NCBI GenBank assembly: GCA_035528035.1
Contig: DATKZI010000043.1
Location: 62,001-126,000 of the forward strand
Source: JABLTI01 sp035528035
GTDB taxonomy: Archaea; Asgardarchaeota; Heimdallarchaeia; JABLTI01
Direction of reading: 5' to 3'
DNA: 64,000 nucleotides
In this document: one piece after another, positions 33,693-43,017 of the stretch
Layout: each line of letters opens with the position of its first letter
Numbering within the stretch: position 1 is the stretch's first letter
The notes under the pieces: model-generated
The model's input: the letters and a program-made list of their open reading frames with translations, nothing else
Database searches by the model: none
Told to the model about the DNA's origin: nothing
Translations under genes and position numbers: made by a program

Positions 33693-35843
33693 ATGGTAAT
33701 TTATCTCTGTATTTCAGAAAAACCAACAGCAGCAAAAAGAATAGCTGCAGCCCTTGATAGTTCTGGTAAACCTAGGAAAGTTCCCACTCCTAGGAATTTT
33801 GCTAAAGTACCTGTTTACGAATGTAAGAAAAGAAATGATACTATTTTTGTCATCCCTGCATTGGGACATCTTTATTCCACCATGGAGGACTCTGCTGGTG
33901 GGTGGCATTATCCCGCTTTTAGTTACAAATGGGTTCCTGCCTATCTTGCAAATGAAAAAAATACTACTAGACCTTTTGTTACTGCTTTCAAAAGTTATAG
34001 TAAAAAAGTTGATGAAGTAATTGTTGCTACGGATTATGATTTGGAAGGAGAAGTTATAGGAGCATCTATTGCTCTTTTTGCTTGTGAAAAAGCTCTTTCT
34101 GATGTAAAACGTATGAAATTTTCAACGCTTACCAAAGAAGATATTATTAGTTCCTTTGATAATATGCAACCTTCTGTTGATATCAATCTTGCTCATGCAG
34201 GTTTTACCCGTCATGAAATCGATTGGTTGTTTGGTATTAATTTGACTCGAGCATTAACCCTCTCGATAAAACATGCTACAGGGAGATATAAATTAATATC
34301 AACTGGCAGAGTTCAAGGACCCACCCTAAGATTTGTTGCTGATCGTGAACGTGAAATTCAAACTTTTGTTCCCATACCTAGATGGGTAATAGAAGCTAAA
34401 ATTATTTTAGAAGGGGAAATCGTTTCTCTCGAGTATAATAAGAAATTCATTCCCTCACTTGCTGAAGCTGAAAAAATTGTTTCTGAAGCGAAAAATCAAA
34501 TTGGTATCGTTAGTTCCATTACTAAGAGAAAATTTACTTTAGAACCACCAACACCATTCAATTTAGGTTCTCTCCAATCGGAAGCTTACAGATATTTTGG
34601 TTATTCACCTAGTAGAACTCTGAAAGCAGCTGAGAAATTATATCTAGATGCTTTGATCTCCTATCCACGTACTGGTAGTCAGCAATTTCCTGATGCAATT
34701 GACCATAAACAAATCCTTAGTGATTTAGCTAAAATTGATCTTTACAGATCTCGTGCTACTAGCATCCTCCAAAAACCAGGATTTAAACCTACAAAAGGAA
34801 GTAAAAAAGATCCTGCTCATCCACCTATTCATCCTACTGGGAAAAAGCCATCTACAGGTTTGCGTGCAGAAGAAAACAATATTTACCGATTAATTGCTTG
34901 TAGATATTTAGCTTTGTTTGGTGAAGCTGCGGTTAAAGAGAGTTTACGTCTTGATATCAATTTCAATAATCACATTTTCTATCTCCGTGGTATGAAAGTT
35001 TTGAAGAAAGGTTGGTTAAATCTCTATGCTCCTTTTGGTAAAGCTGAGGAAATTGAATTGCCAAACTTGTCTGAAGGTGATAAGGTCGAATTAGCAAGTA
35101 TTGAACATAAACAAAGCTATACTCAACCACCAGCAAGATATAACCCTAATTCTCTTCTGAAAAAGATGGAAGATGAAGAATTAGGTACAAAAGCCACTCG
35201 AGCAAATATTATTGATATTTTATATTCTCGTGGATATATTGAAGATGAAAGCATTTATGCTACCGACCTAGGATTTGCTGTAATAGATACTCTTGAGAAA
35301 AACAGCCCGGAAATTATTGAAACTGAATTGACAAGAAATCTTGAACGTGATATGGAAAGTATTAGCACAGGCGAAAAAAATCAAAAAGAAGTTCTAATGA
35401 CTTCAATTAAACAATTAAAATCCATTCTAGAAAAATTCCATAAAAAAGAGGAAATCATAGGTATTACTTTACAAGAGCAAGTACAGAATCTAAAACAACG
35501 CCAACGGATGCTAGGTTTATGTCCTGTCTGTAAACAAGGTGAATTAATTATTACTCGTTCAACTACCACCAAAAAAAGGTTTGTGGGTTGTACAGGTTAT
35601 TATAAAAAATTATGTGATTGGAGTGCACCTATACCTCAACAAGGATATGCTACCCCAGCGAAAAAGATTTGCGCCCATTGTGGTTTTCCAATGTTAACAA
35701 TTAGAAAGAAAGGTAAAAGGCCATATACCATTTGTCCAAATTGGTTAAAGTGTCCTGGTACACCTCAGGAAATTCTTGATAATTATAAGAACAATAAAAT
35801 AGAAATTTTCGAAGAGAATGGAGAAGATTTGGAGGAAGAATAA
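33693..35843 (+). CDS. topA: DNA topoisomerase I (type IA)
   Basis: A 716-residue archaeal type IA topoisomerase that relaxes negative supercoils through a 5'-phosphotyrosine. The Toprim domain has LCISEKPTAAKRIAAAL and the metal-binding ATDYDLEGEVIG; the active-site Tyr is in DALISYPRTGSQQFP near residue 325; GRVQGPTLRFVADRE is the family segment. The C-terminus carries zinc fingers (CPVCKQGELIITR through CDW, and CAHCGFPM through CPNWLKCPG). No reverse-gyrase helicase domain is attached, which argues against a hyperthermophile, although only absence from this protein is shown. It overlaps the next gene by one base (TAATG). A TATA-like ACTTATATCT lies about 35 bases upstream. Confidence 0.93.
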   Translation: MVIYLCISEKPTAAKRIAAALDSSGKPRKVPTPRNFAKVPVYECKKRNDTIFVIPALGHLYSTMEDSAGGWHYPAFSYKWVPAYLANEKNTTRPFVTAFKSYSKKVDEVIVATDYDLEGEVIGASIALFACEKALSDVKRMKFSTLTKEDIISSFDNMQPSVDINLAHAGFTRHEIDWLFGINLTRALTLSIKHATGRYKLISTGRVQGPTLRFVADREREIQTFVPIPRWVIEAKIILEGEIVSLEYNKKFIPSLAEAEKIVSEAKNQIGIVSSITKRKFTLEPPTPFNLGSLQSEAYRYFGYSPSRTLKAAEKLYLDALISYPRTGSQQFPDAIDHKQILSDLAKIDLYRSRATSILQKPGFKPTKGSKKDPAHPPIHPTGKKPSTGLRAEENNIYRLIACRYLALFGEAAVKESLRLDINFNNHIFYLRGMKVLKKGWLNLYAPFGKAEEIELPNLSEGDKVELASIEHKQSYTQPPARYNPNSLLKKMEDEELGTKATRANIIDILYSRGYIEDESIYATDLGFAVIDTLEKNSPEIIETELTRNLERDMESISTGEKNQKEVLMTSIKQLKSILEKFHKKEEIIGITLQEQVQNLKQRQRMLGLCPVCKQGELIITRSTTTKKRFVGCTGYYKKLCDWSAPIPQQGYATPAKKICAHCGFPMLTIRKKGKRPYTICPNWLKCPGTPQEILDNYKNNKIEIFEENGEDLEEE

Positions 35844-36067
35844 TGACTCAATGTAAAGTTTGCAAAACTACGATTGAAAAAGGAGATTTTTGTGATGCTC
35901 ATTTCATTGCAAAAACAAACCTAGAAGAACGATATGCTGATTGGGTAAAAGCTTATGGAAAATTGAGTCGAAAAGAATATCTTACCATTATGATTAACGA
36001 TCAAGATATCCCTATTGGAGACTGGGCACGAGAGGTTGCTGATTATTTGCTTAAAAAGGAGTCATAA
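35843..36067 (+). CDS. Small zinc-knuckle protein coupled to topA
   Basis: A 74-residue protein with one N-terminal finger (CKVCKTTIEKGDFCDAH) followed by a helical region (WVKAYGKLSRKEYLTIM). Its start overlaps the topA stop (TAATG), and AAGGAG near its end serves the next gene, so three genes are coupled. The conserved-looking GDWAREVADYLLK tail is unassigned. No function is recognised; coupling to topA suggests nucleic-acid work but does not prove it. Confidence 0.65.
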   Translation: MTQCKVCKTTIEKGDFCDAHFIAKTNLEERYADWVKAYGKLSRKEYLTIMINDQDIPIGDWAREVADYLLKKES

Positions 36068-36069
36068 TT

Positions 36070-37041
36070 TTGGTTAATACACAAATGAAAGTTCTTGGTT
36101 TTGGACAAATTCTCTGGGATTTAACAGTTAATGTTGATTATTCCTTCTTAAAAGACTTGGATATGCCAGTTGGAGGACATAGACTTATTGATAAGACCAC
36201 TCTTGATATGATCATTGAGAGATTAACTGCTCAAGGAATTTCTATAGTGAAGAATTCTGGTGGTAGTTGTGCTAATGTCATGTCAAATATGGCTAAATTA
36301 GGTTCTAGAACAGCTTTTTGTGGCAAACATGGTGATGATGCTGACGGTTACCTTTACATGAAAATCCTTAGAAAAGAAGGTGTCAAAACTCATAGTCTAA
36401 TTGACAAAGATCATTCAACTGGATATGTGCTCTCATTCATTACTCCAGATATTGATCGAACTTTTATTGTTTATCGTGGTGCTTCTGATTTTTTACCGGT
36501 AGAACTCATCCAGGAACGATTGGTAAAACGAGCTGATATTGTTCACCTTGAAGGTTATTTAATTAATTGTAATGAAGCATTAACTGAAATTTTTGAACTT
36601 GCTAAGAATATTACTTTTGATCTTGCAGCCTACTCAATTATTGAAAATACCAGACCAATTATTCAGAAGCTACTCAAGAAGAATATTCCATACATTCTCT
36701 TTTCTAATATTTATGAAGGAAAAGCTTTTACTCAAAAAGATGATGTTGAAAGTATTCTAGATACTATGCTGACATATTCCAATGTTGCTGTTCTTACTTT
36801 AGGCGACAAGGGTGTAGCAATAAAAACAGCAGATGGTAAACAGCACTTTCAAGCAGCAATAAAAACGTCAATTATGGATACCACTGGTGCTGGAGATTCT
36901 TTTTCAGCAGGCTTTTTACATGAATATCTTATCTCAAAAGATATTAGCAAAGCAGCAGAATTGGGTGTAAAAGTTGCTAGTAAAACAATTAGTAAAATAG
37001 GTGCTCGATCATTTAATATCGAGCAATTAACTAAACATTAA
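36070..37041 (+). CDS. PfkB-family sugar/nucleoside kinase
   Basis: A 323-residue ribokinase-like enzyme. The N-terminal signature is SGGSCANVMSNMAKLGSRTAF and the C-terminal one is DTTGAGDSFSAGFLHEYL, with the catalytic Asp in GAGDSF and the anion hole before it. Family members phosphorylate sugars, nucleosides or adenosine; the GKHGDDADG segment and overall plan resemble adenosine-kinase-like members, but the substrate is not certain. The start is TTG 36070, with AAGGAG about 8 bases upstream. It is coupled to the small zinc gene and convergent with the GNAT gene 12 bases away. Confidence 0.85.
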   Translation: MVNTQMKVLGFGQILWDLTVNVDYSFLKDLDMPVGGHRLIDKTTLDMIIERLTAQGISIVKNSGGSCANVMSNMAKLGSRTAFCGKHGDDADGYLYMKILRKEGVKTHSLIDKDHSTGYVLSFITPDIDRTFIVYRGASDFLPVELIQERLVKRADIVHLEGYLINCNEALTEIFELAKNITFDLAAYSIIENTRPIIQKLLKKNIPYILFSNIYEGKAFTQKDDVESILDTMLTYSNVAVLTLGDKGVAIKTADGKQHFQAAIKTSIMDTTGAGDSFSAGFLHEYLISKDISKAAELGVKVASKTISKIGARSFNIEQLTKH

Positions 37042-37053
37042 TTTCACAATAAT

Positions 37054-37503
37054 CTAAAGAAATATTTCCATACAACTAGCACTATCTGGACAGAGTGATT
37101 TGAACTCAATTGATTGTTTAACCTCTTCCGGAACTGCTTCTCTCTTTATTTTCATAAAACCTTTTTTTAAAAAGAACTTTTCTGCTGTTGAGGTTAAAAG
37201 ATAAACCTTATGAAGATCCTCAGAACGAGCATAATCCAAAATAGCATCAGTTAAAGCATTTCCTAACCCTTTGGACTGTAAATGAGGTTCAATAGCTAAT
37301 GACCTAAGTAATCCATATTTCATATAGATTTCAAGCCCAACACAACCAACGATAGTAAATTTTTGATTGGTGGTATCCTTCAAAACAATGAAATCTTCGA
37401 AATGTTCCTTTACACCTTCAGTTGGCAAATTAACTTTTTTTAATAATTTTATTACCGATTTCAATTCATTTGTTTTTGCTGGGGAGATTACATAATCAAT
37501 CAT
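37054..37503 (-). CDS. GNAT N-acetyltransferase (ArsN/ArgA-like)
   Basis: A GNAT of about 150 residues. The acetyl-CoA loop is in LRSLAIEPHLQSKGLGNALTDA (motif A, Q/R-x-x-G-x-G type), followed by LHKVYLLTSTAEKFFLKKGF (motif B). The C-terminal CPDSASCMEIFL end and the EKFFLKKGFMKI segment recall ArsN2 and amino-acid N-acetyltransferases, so a small amine acceptor is likely but not proved. ATG 37503 is preferred over the upstream TTG. Confidence 0.8.
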   Translation of the reverse strand: MIDYVISPAKTNELKSVIKLLKKVNLPTEGVKEHFEDFIVLKDTTNQKFTIVGCVGLEIYMKYGLLRSLAIEPHLQSKGLGNALTDAILDYARSEDLHKVYLLTSTAEKFFLKKGFMKIKREAVPEEVKQSIEFKSLCPDSASCMEIFL

Positions 37504-37553
37504 ATTAATCAAATAATAGTATAACGATTAGAGATTTTAATTATTCGAAAAAA

Positions 37554-37630
37554 TGGTGGACCGGGCGGAATTTGAATCCGCGGCCTTTTGAATGCGAATC
37601 AAACGATCTACCAGGCTGATCTACCGGCCC
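37554..37630 (-). tRNA. tRNA-Ala (anticodon CGC)
   Basis: The minus strand gives a full cloverleaf: acceptor GGGCCGG/CCGGTCC, anticodon stem TTTGA/TCAAA with loop TTCGCAT, and T arm GCGGATTCAAATTCCGC. The anticodon CGC reads GCG (Ala), and the acceptor contains the G3:U70 pair that marks tRNA-Ala. The CCA end is encoded. Confidence 0.95.
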
Positions 37631-37657
37631 ATTTTTTTATTATTACTTCTTGAATTT

Positions 37658-37675
37658 GGTTCTTATTTTTAATGA
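37658..37675 (-). promoter_or_regulatory. TATA-like promoter of tRNA-Ala
   Basis: On the minus strand, AATCATTAAAAATAAG lies about 30-40 bases upstream of the tRNA 5' end, at a position like that of the tRNA-Thr element. It is less clear than that one. Confidence 0.4.
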
Positions 37676-37742
37676 TTTTTGATAGTTTTCTTAATAAAAT
37701 ACTTGTTTTCTTTGGTCTTTTCCCAAATTCATAAAAAGCTTA

Positions 37743-37759
37743 ACCGATTTAAAAAATAG
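37743..37759 (+). promoter_or_regulatory. BRE/TATA promoter of the long coiled-coil gene
   Basis: ACCGATTTAAAAAATAG has the BRE plus TTTAAAAA form. A start site about 25 bases downstream would leave a leader of roughly 50 bases before the ATG at 37834, where GTGAGGG provides a weak RBS. Confidence 0.55.
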
Positions 37760-37833
37760 TGTATAATTAACTTTGTTACTATGTTTGTAACCAAATTTAA
37801 TCCATTTCAAAACTTATCCGTGAGGGTATTACT

Positions 37834-40800
37834 ATGGCTATTAAGGAAGCGAAAGACCTTGAGTTATTACCGCGGTTATCAGCAAATGAGAAACGAATTT
37901 TCTCAACACTCTCAAATTATGGTGCATCTACTGTATTGGAAATCGCTGATCGAGGTAAAATATCGAAAGGAAAGATTCCTGCAACGCTAGAAATGATGAT
38001 CCAAAGAGGTTTAGTTGTTCAACTTGAAACTGATGAAGGTGATCATAGTTATGCTGCTATCTTTCCTATTAATCGGTTCATGACAATTATTGATAGACTT
38101 ATCAATTCTCTTGAAATCCGTAAAAGTGAGCTTGAAGCGACAGCTCAAGTTGTGAATGATTTTACGGAGAACGCTATCAAAAACGTTCGTGATTCTAGTA
38201 TAGAAGAACGTAAGAAACGTGGTGATAGATCTGAAGAGGATATTAAAGACCTTGAAATGGCTATAGATGCTTCCTTGAGTGGAATACTTGCTTCTGTTGA
38301 AATGGATTTGAAAGATTTAAGTAAAGTAGCCAAAACCTCCAATGAATTCCTCGCTGAAACAGCTATTCGTACTGATGAAACCTGTTATAATATTCGTAAG
38401 AGCTTAGTTCCTTTACGAGCTAATTTTTCTGAAACGCTACTATTAGCACAGAAAAACGCTGAAGAGCATTTAGAAGCTACTGTAGATGCTCGTGTAAGCA
38501 ATGTGTTAGATTTTGAGGCTAATGCTAATAGAGCTTTTGAGGAAATTCTTGATGCTTTCAAGGATTCCCAAGAAGCATTTGAGAATATTATTTTCACTGT
38601 ATTAGATACTGGAATTGAAGATCTTGAAAAAGTTACAAGACCAATTAACGAACAAATAGAGGAAGCAATTAATTCATTAAAACTTGCGATAGAAAAGGCA
38701 TCAATCAACTTCCAAACTGAAATTGTTCGTGTATTAATAGAACAAAAACGACCAATGATTACTACTGTTGATGGATTACGTCCAAAAGCAATTAAAATCC
38801 TCACTGAATCTCAAAACACTCAAAATAATTTATTGGATGAGAAGTTCAACAGTTTAGCAACCATCATGGAGAGTCACACAATACTTTACAACGAAGCTAT
38901 AGAGCATTTGGTAAAAGAATTTGATCGCAGAGTGTCTAATTTTATAGAACAAATCCAAGAAAATATTTTCAGGTCAAAAGAAGAAATTATTTCACTAGAA
39001 ACACGATTCAATGAAGAAGCTAATAATAATCTTGAAGAAAAATTTGGCTTAATCCATTTTACCTCAAATAAAACTCGAGATGTTTTAAGTGAGATGACTG
39101 AACAATTTACTATTATTCTTAATAGATCTGTAGCACAATATCAAATGGATCTAAGTGATTTGGTAGCAAAACTTGAAAATGAATTTTTATCTGCTGTTGA
39201 GAATAATGGAGCAAGCGTTCAGAATTTAGTGAATTTTATCAATATGTCTCTTACAGAACCGGTAAAAGTTCTTATAAGAAATCTTACTCAATTGAATGAA
39301 AAAATCAGAAAGGATGAAACAGATTTTTCAAAGAAATTTGAGGAAGCTTTAACAAAAGACCTGCAATCAATTTCTGATGAATTTAATAGTGAGACAAAGA
39401 AATATGAAACAGATCTTGAAAAAGAAGTCAAACGTCTTCTTATTAAATTCGATAAAGAAATACAAAATAATCATGATTTGCTTCTCAATCGATTAAACAC
39501 TAGTCAAAAGAATCTTCAAGCTGTTTTCAAAAATTTCTCTGATCTCCATGAGAAGGAATTGAGAAATACTAGCAAAGAAATATCCATTCAAACAAAGAAA
39601 TTAGAGCGATGGAGAGGAGAAAGTGTTGATTTACTTACCAATCAAGTCAATGAAAGAGTCAATAAAAGTATGCTCGTACTTGGAGACGAAATCAATCAAA
39701 TCATCAAGAAAATCGAAAGTACAGATTCATATGATAGAAACGAAATAATCAAAGTAGTGAAAGAATCCCAACAAGACATAACTAAAAGTTTCAAAGGTTT
39801 CGGTAATAGTATTGGTGATCTTGTTAGGAAAAACCTTGATGATATTGCTAACAGTTTAAAGAAGGATAGTTTAACGATTCATAATCGACTAGTTGAGTTT
39901 AAAAAAGAGCAAGATAAACTTGTTGAAGAAACGAAACGACCATCCTTTAAGATGATCAAAGATATTTCTGATGATTATAATGAATTGAATAAAAGTCTAG
40001 AAAAAACCATTGAACAATTCTTTGGAACAGAATTTGATTCATATAAGAGAAGTAGAAAAGATTTAGGTAAAACCATTGAGAATATCTTGAATCGTAGAAG
40101 TTCTCGTTCTTCAAAAGAAATCTCTAATCTCCAAGAAGTATTCATTAAAGCACGGGAAAATTATGTGAAAAAAACGCAGGAAAATTTTGAGTTAGTAGAA
40201 AAAACAATAAACAGAGATATTTCTTCAATTCTAGATCAAGAAAAAGATTCTAGAGCAATGATATCAAATCTTACAGAACAAATTGTTTCTGATTTAAGCA
40301 ATGGTGTTAATTCTACTGCTGAGCAACTTAGGATTAATCTAGGGGATGGTTCTGAAACGATCTTTAGTCAAGCAGCAGCTGAAATCAATAAACAAGAAAT
40401 TGATCTTAATGCTTTAAATGATACTATGAAAAATGAAGTTATGAAGAGTATTTCAGCACTAAGTGGTTTGGTGAAAAAACAAATTGATGAATCAAGCGAA
40501 AAAGCATCTCTGCTTCAAGAAAAGCAAATTGGTGATGTATATAACTTCAAAACACAATTTACCCAATCTTTAACTGAAGATTTAACAAACAAATTAGAAG
40601 ATCTAAATAATTCTCGTTCTGAAATCAAAACATTAAATGAAAAATTAACCAATGATATCAAAGAAACGATAGATATTGATGTTAACAGAACAATTCAAGA
40701 ACTTGAAGTGAAAACAGCTGGTATTGAAGGAGCTATTTTTAGCACAGTAGAAAACATCATTGCTGAATCTTCAAGAAGAACTGATGGAGTAGCAGTTATT

Positions 40801-41424
40801 GGTGAACAAGCTGTCCTTGGGATAGAAGATCGATATACTGAAAATCTTGAAAGTATTAGACAAAGCTTGACTGATGAAGTTATTTCCCGTATTGAAAGCG
40901 AAGCAAAACGTATTGAAAACTATAAGGGGGGAATTCGTGAGATAGGCAAACAACATCTGAAAATATACGGGGAAGCTATTAATAAATTAAATGAGACTCT
41001 CAAAACCGATTTAGCTAAGACCGAGAAAGTCTCGATGAAAACTTTTACAGCTTGTGAAGGATTATCGTGTCAATTCTTAGAAGAGCTTAATGCAGAAATA
41101 ACTGCGATGAGTGATAGAGTTGGTTTAAGCACAGAAAAATTAACAGTTGAAATGCTGGCTGATTTTGATAGGGTCTTCCAAAAAGTAAAACGTGAGGTAG
41201 CTCTTTTTGCTCGAAAACAATTTGAATTATCGAATAAGAGCAATTATGAAATTGCTGAAACATTCCAAAAGTCAGTTGATGATTTGGAAGAGGTTATTAA
41301 AAAGCAAATATCTAGTATCTCACAAAGAACCACTATGGCAATCGATCGTACAAAAGAAGTCTCTGATATCATTCGTGATAATATTAGAGATATAACAGAG
41401 ACTTTTACTGAATTAAATGAATAG
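37834..41424 (+). CDS. Giant coiled-coil protein with N-terminal winged-helix domain
   Basis: A 1196-residue soluble protein. Residues 15-95 read as a TrmB/MarR-like winged helix (LSANEKRIFSTLSNYGASTV, then LEMMIQRGLVVQLETDEGDH with a wing). Nearly all the rest is long alpha-helix with heptad-like spacing and very few Gly or Pro (e.g. DLEKEVKRLLIKFDKEIQ, NKLEDLNNSRSEIKTLNEKL). There is no membrane helix, no P-loop and no SMC hinge or head, so it is not an SMC or Rad50 protein. Repeated Leu/Glu/Ile units recall chemoreceptor-like helical bundles, but the conserved signalling tip is absent. DNA binding via the winged helix plus an elongated rod is the inference. It has its own promoter and a hairpin terminator. 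Confidence 0.7.
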   Translation: MAIKEAKDLELLPRLSANEKRIFSTLSNYGASTVLEIADRGKISKGKIPATLEMMIQRGLVVQLETDEGDHSYAAIFPINRFMTIIDRLINSLEIRKSELEATAQVVNDFTENAIKNVRDSSIEERKKRGDRSEEDIKDLEMAIDASLSGILASVEMDLKDLSKVAKTSNEFLAETAIRTDETCYNIRKSLVPLRANFSETLLLAQKNAEEHLEATVDARVSNVLDFEANANRAFEEILDAFKDSQEAFENIIFTVLDTGIEDLEKVTRPINEQIEEAINSLKLAIEKASINFQTEIVRVLIEQKRPMITTVDGLRPKAIKILTESQNTQNNLLDEKFNSLATIMESHTILYNEAIEHLVKEFDRRVSNFIEQIQENIFRSKEEIISLETRFNEEANNNLEEKFGLIHFTSNKTRDVLSEMTEQFTIILNRSVAQYQMDLSDLVAKLENEFLSAVENNGASVQNLVNFINMSLTEPVKVLIRNLTQLNEKIRKDETDFSKKFEEALTKDLQSISDEFNSETKKYETDLEKEVKRLLIKFDKEIQNNHDLLLNRLNTSQKNLQAVFKNFSDLHEKELRNTSKEISIQTKKLERWRGESVDLLTNQVNERVNKSMLVLGDEINQIIKKIESTDSYDRNEIIKVVKESQQDITKSFKGFGNSIGDLVRKNLDDIANSLKKDSLTIHNRLVEFKKEQDKLVEETKRPSFKMIKDISDDYNELNKSLEKTIEQFFGTEFDSYKRSRKDLGKTIENILNRRSSRSSKEISNLQEVFIKARENYVKKTQENFELVEKTINRDISSILDQEKDSRAMISNLTEQIVSDLSNGVNSTAEQLRINLGDGSETIFSQAAAEINKQEIDLNALNDTMKNEVMKSISALSGLVKKQIDESSEKASLLQEKQIGDVYNFKTQFTQSLTEDLTNKLEDLNNSRSEIKTLNEKLTNDIKETIDIDVNRTIQELEVKTAGIEGAIFSTVENIIAESSRRTDGVAVIGEQAVLGIEDRYTENLESIRQSLTDEVISRIESEAKRIENYKGGIREIGKQHLKIYGEAINKLNETLKTDLAKTEKVSMKTFTACEGLSCQFLEELNAEITAMSDRVGLSTEKLTVEMLADFDRVFQKVKREVALFARKQFELSNKSNYEIAETFQKSVDDLEEVIKKQISSISQRTTMAIDRTKEVSDIIRDNIRDITETFTELNE

Positions 41425-41453
41425 TATTCCCTCTTAATTGAATTGAGGGAATA
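41425..41453 (+). terminator. Hairpin terminator after the coiled-coil gene
   Basis: TATTCCCTC (41425-41433) pairs perfectly with GAGGGAATA (41445-41453); the loop itself contains a small AATT/AATT pairing. It starts directly after the stop codon. There is no long T tract, so the termination role is inferred from position and symmetry. Confidence 0.5.
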
Positions 41454-41486
41454 ATTTAACTATTTAAAATCAATTTAATAATTACC

Positions 41487-42557
41487 TTGACAGAAGAAAT
41501 GCCAATTCAAGAAAATCTTGACTCACAAGAGCTAAAGAATCAAGCTGAATTTTCTAAAGTAAAGACCATTCCGAAACATGTCTTTTTCCTTATTGCAATA
41601 GCTATGGTTATGACTTCTTTTGCTTCGATACTCATTCGTTTAGCAGGAAAAGATGTCACTACTTTTTGGCCTGGCAGAGAACCAGCAGATGCTTCAGTAA
41701 TTGCTTTCTGGCGTTTGCTATTTGCTACAGGAGGAATGTTTTTGGGTGCAGTTTTTACTGGCAATCTCAAGCAATTTAAAAAAGTTAATTTTAAGAAAGA
41801 TATGCCATTACTATCCTTAGCAGGTTTTATGTTAGCCGTTCATTTTATTAGTTGGAATCAATCACTTCAAATGACAACAGTTGCTAGCTCTGTAACCATT
41901 ACTTATCTTATGCCTTTATTCGCTTTAATCTTCTCAGTTATTTTCCTTAAAGAACGGGCTAGGTGGCTACAAGTAATAGCTATTATTTTTTCTATTAGTG
42001 GAGCAATTATAGTTGGTGTTGCTGACCTTGTATTGCAAGAATCTTCTGGAGGTTTTTCTGCTCTGATTGGGGACCTTTTAGCATTACTTGGAGGTATTTC
42101 TGCTGCAGCTTATTTTGTTATCGGACGGAAAAAAAGAGAGAAATTAGATATTTTTGCTTATACAACTATTGTTTATGGTATGTGTACAGTGTTCATAGTT
42201 ATCTATTTACTTGGATATAATGGATTGAGTCTGATTCCTTCATTAAATATCGAATCATTAACTGTTTTGAAGTTAAACTGGCAACATTTCTTGTTTTTCT
42301 TTCTACTAGCATTAGGACCGTCCTGTTTGGGACATACTTTATACAACTATAGTTTAGGCTATGTCCGTGCACCTGTTATTACAGTAACAGCTTTAGGGGA
42401 AATGTTTGGTTCAACGTTATTAGCTTATGCCATTTTCAATGAAACACCTACTCATTGGTCTGCCTATATTGGAATGTTTCTGGTAGCATTGGGTATTGTT
42501 GCTACAGTTATTATAGAAAATAGAACTTTAAAACAACAAATATCTGCAGAAGCTTAA
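41487..42557 (+). CDS. EamA/DMT-family transporter
   Basis: A 356-residue membrane protein with ten predicted helices in two repeated EamA halves. Marks: SFASILIRLAGKDV near the start, ASSVTITYLMPLFALIFSVIFLKERARW closing the first half, and AYFVIGRKKREKL plus PVITVTALGEMFGSTLLAYAIF in the second. Family members export or import metabolites such as amino acids and nucleotide sugars; the substrate here is unknown. The start could be TTG 41487 or ATG 41499. A TATA-like CTATTTAAAAT at about 41459 would favour the ATG as a leaderless start. Confidence 0.85.
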   Translation: MTEEMPIQENLDSQELKNQAEFSKVKTIPKHVFFLIAIAMVMTSFASILIRLAGKDVTTFWPGREPADASVIAFWRLLFATGGMFLGAVFTGNLKQFKKVNFKKDMPLLSLAGFMLAVHFISWNQSLQMTTVASSVTITYLMPLFALIFSVIFLKERARWLQVIAIIFSISGAIIVGVADLVLQESSGGFSALIGDLLALLGGISAAAYFVIGRKKREKLDIFAYTTIVYGMCTVFIVIYLLGYNGLSLIPSLNIESLTVLKLNWQHFLFFFLLALGPSCLGHTLYNYSLGYVRAPVITVTALGEMFGSTLLAYAIFNETPTHWSAYIGMFLVALGIVATVIIENRTLKQQISAEA

Positions 42558-42614
42558 AATCAATCAGTCATAGATTTAAAGGTAGGAGAGGTATAGATCT
42601 TAGGAGTAGTTACA

Positions 42615-42995
42615 TTGGATTATAAAAGATTAATCTCGAGAATTGCAGCTGATAAAGATAGCAATAAACTAGGTAAAATCATTCGAATAGATAAATTACC
42701 TGGTAAAACAGTAAAAAAGTACATCCCCTATGCAATAATATTAATTCGAAAACCTTTCAAAAAAGATATTACTGTGCCAATTGAAGCTGAAAAATTACTC
42801 AAATTGGAAGGAACATATGCTTGGTTTGATATTACAAAGGATGAGTTTGATGAAGAAGTGAAACGGTTAAAGGAAATTAAAATGGAACGGGGAATTTACC
42901 ATGGCGATACTGGTGTATATCAGTCGAAAGGTACAGGAGGATTTCGATTTGATCCATTAAATTTAGGGCATGAAAGGAAAGAACGAAAAAGATAG
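42615..42995 (+). CDS. Small protein with PRC-barrel-like fold, unknown function
   Basis: A 126-residue protein. The first two thirds (KLGKIIRIDKLPGK, YAIILIRKPFKKDITVPIEA, YAWFDITKDEFDEEVKRL) read like the short strands of a PRC-barrel/RimM-like domain, with a linker ending in a basic tail (RKERKR). The start is TTG 42615 behind TAGGAGTAG. It lies 57 bases after the transporter and convergent to trpS. The fold call is tentative and no catalytic site is visible. Confidence 0.5.
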   Translation: MDYKRLISRIAADKDSNKLGKIIRIDKLPGKTVKKYIPYAIILIRKPFKKDITVPIEAEKLLKLEGTYAWFDITKDEFDEEVKRLKEIKMERGIYHGDTGVYQSKGTGGFRFDPLNLGHERKERKR

Positions 42996-43017
42996 ATAAA
43001 ATGATGTGTTTATTTAA

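Noticed and set aside
37834..41424. SMC/Rad50-type ATPase
   Set aside because: No Walker A or B, signature motif or hinge is present; the N-terminus is a winged helix.
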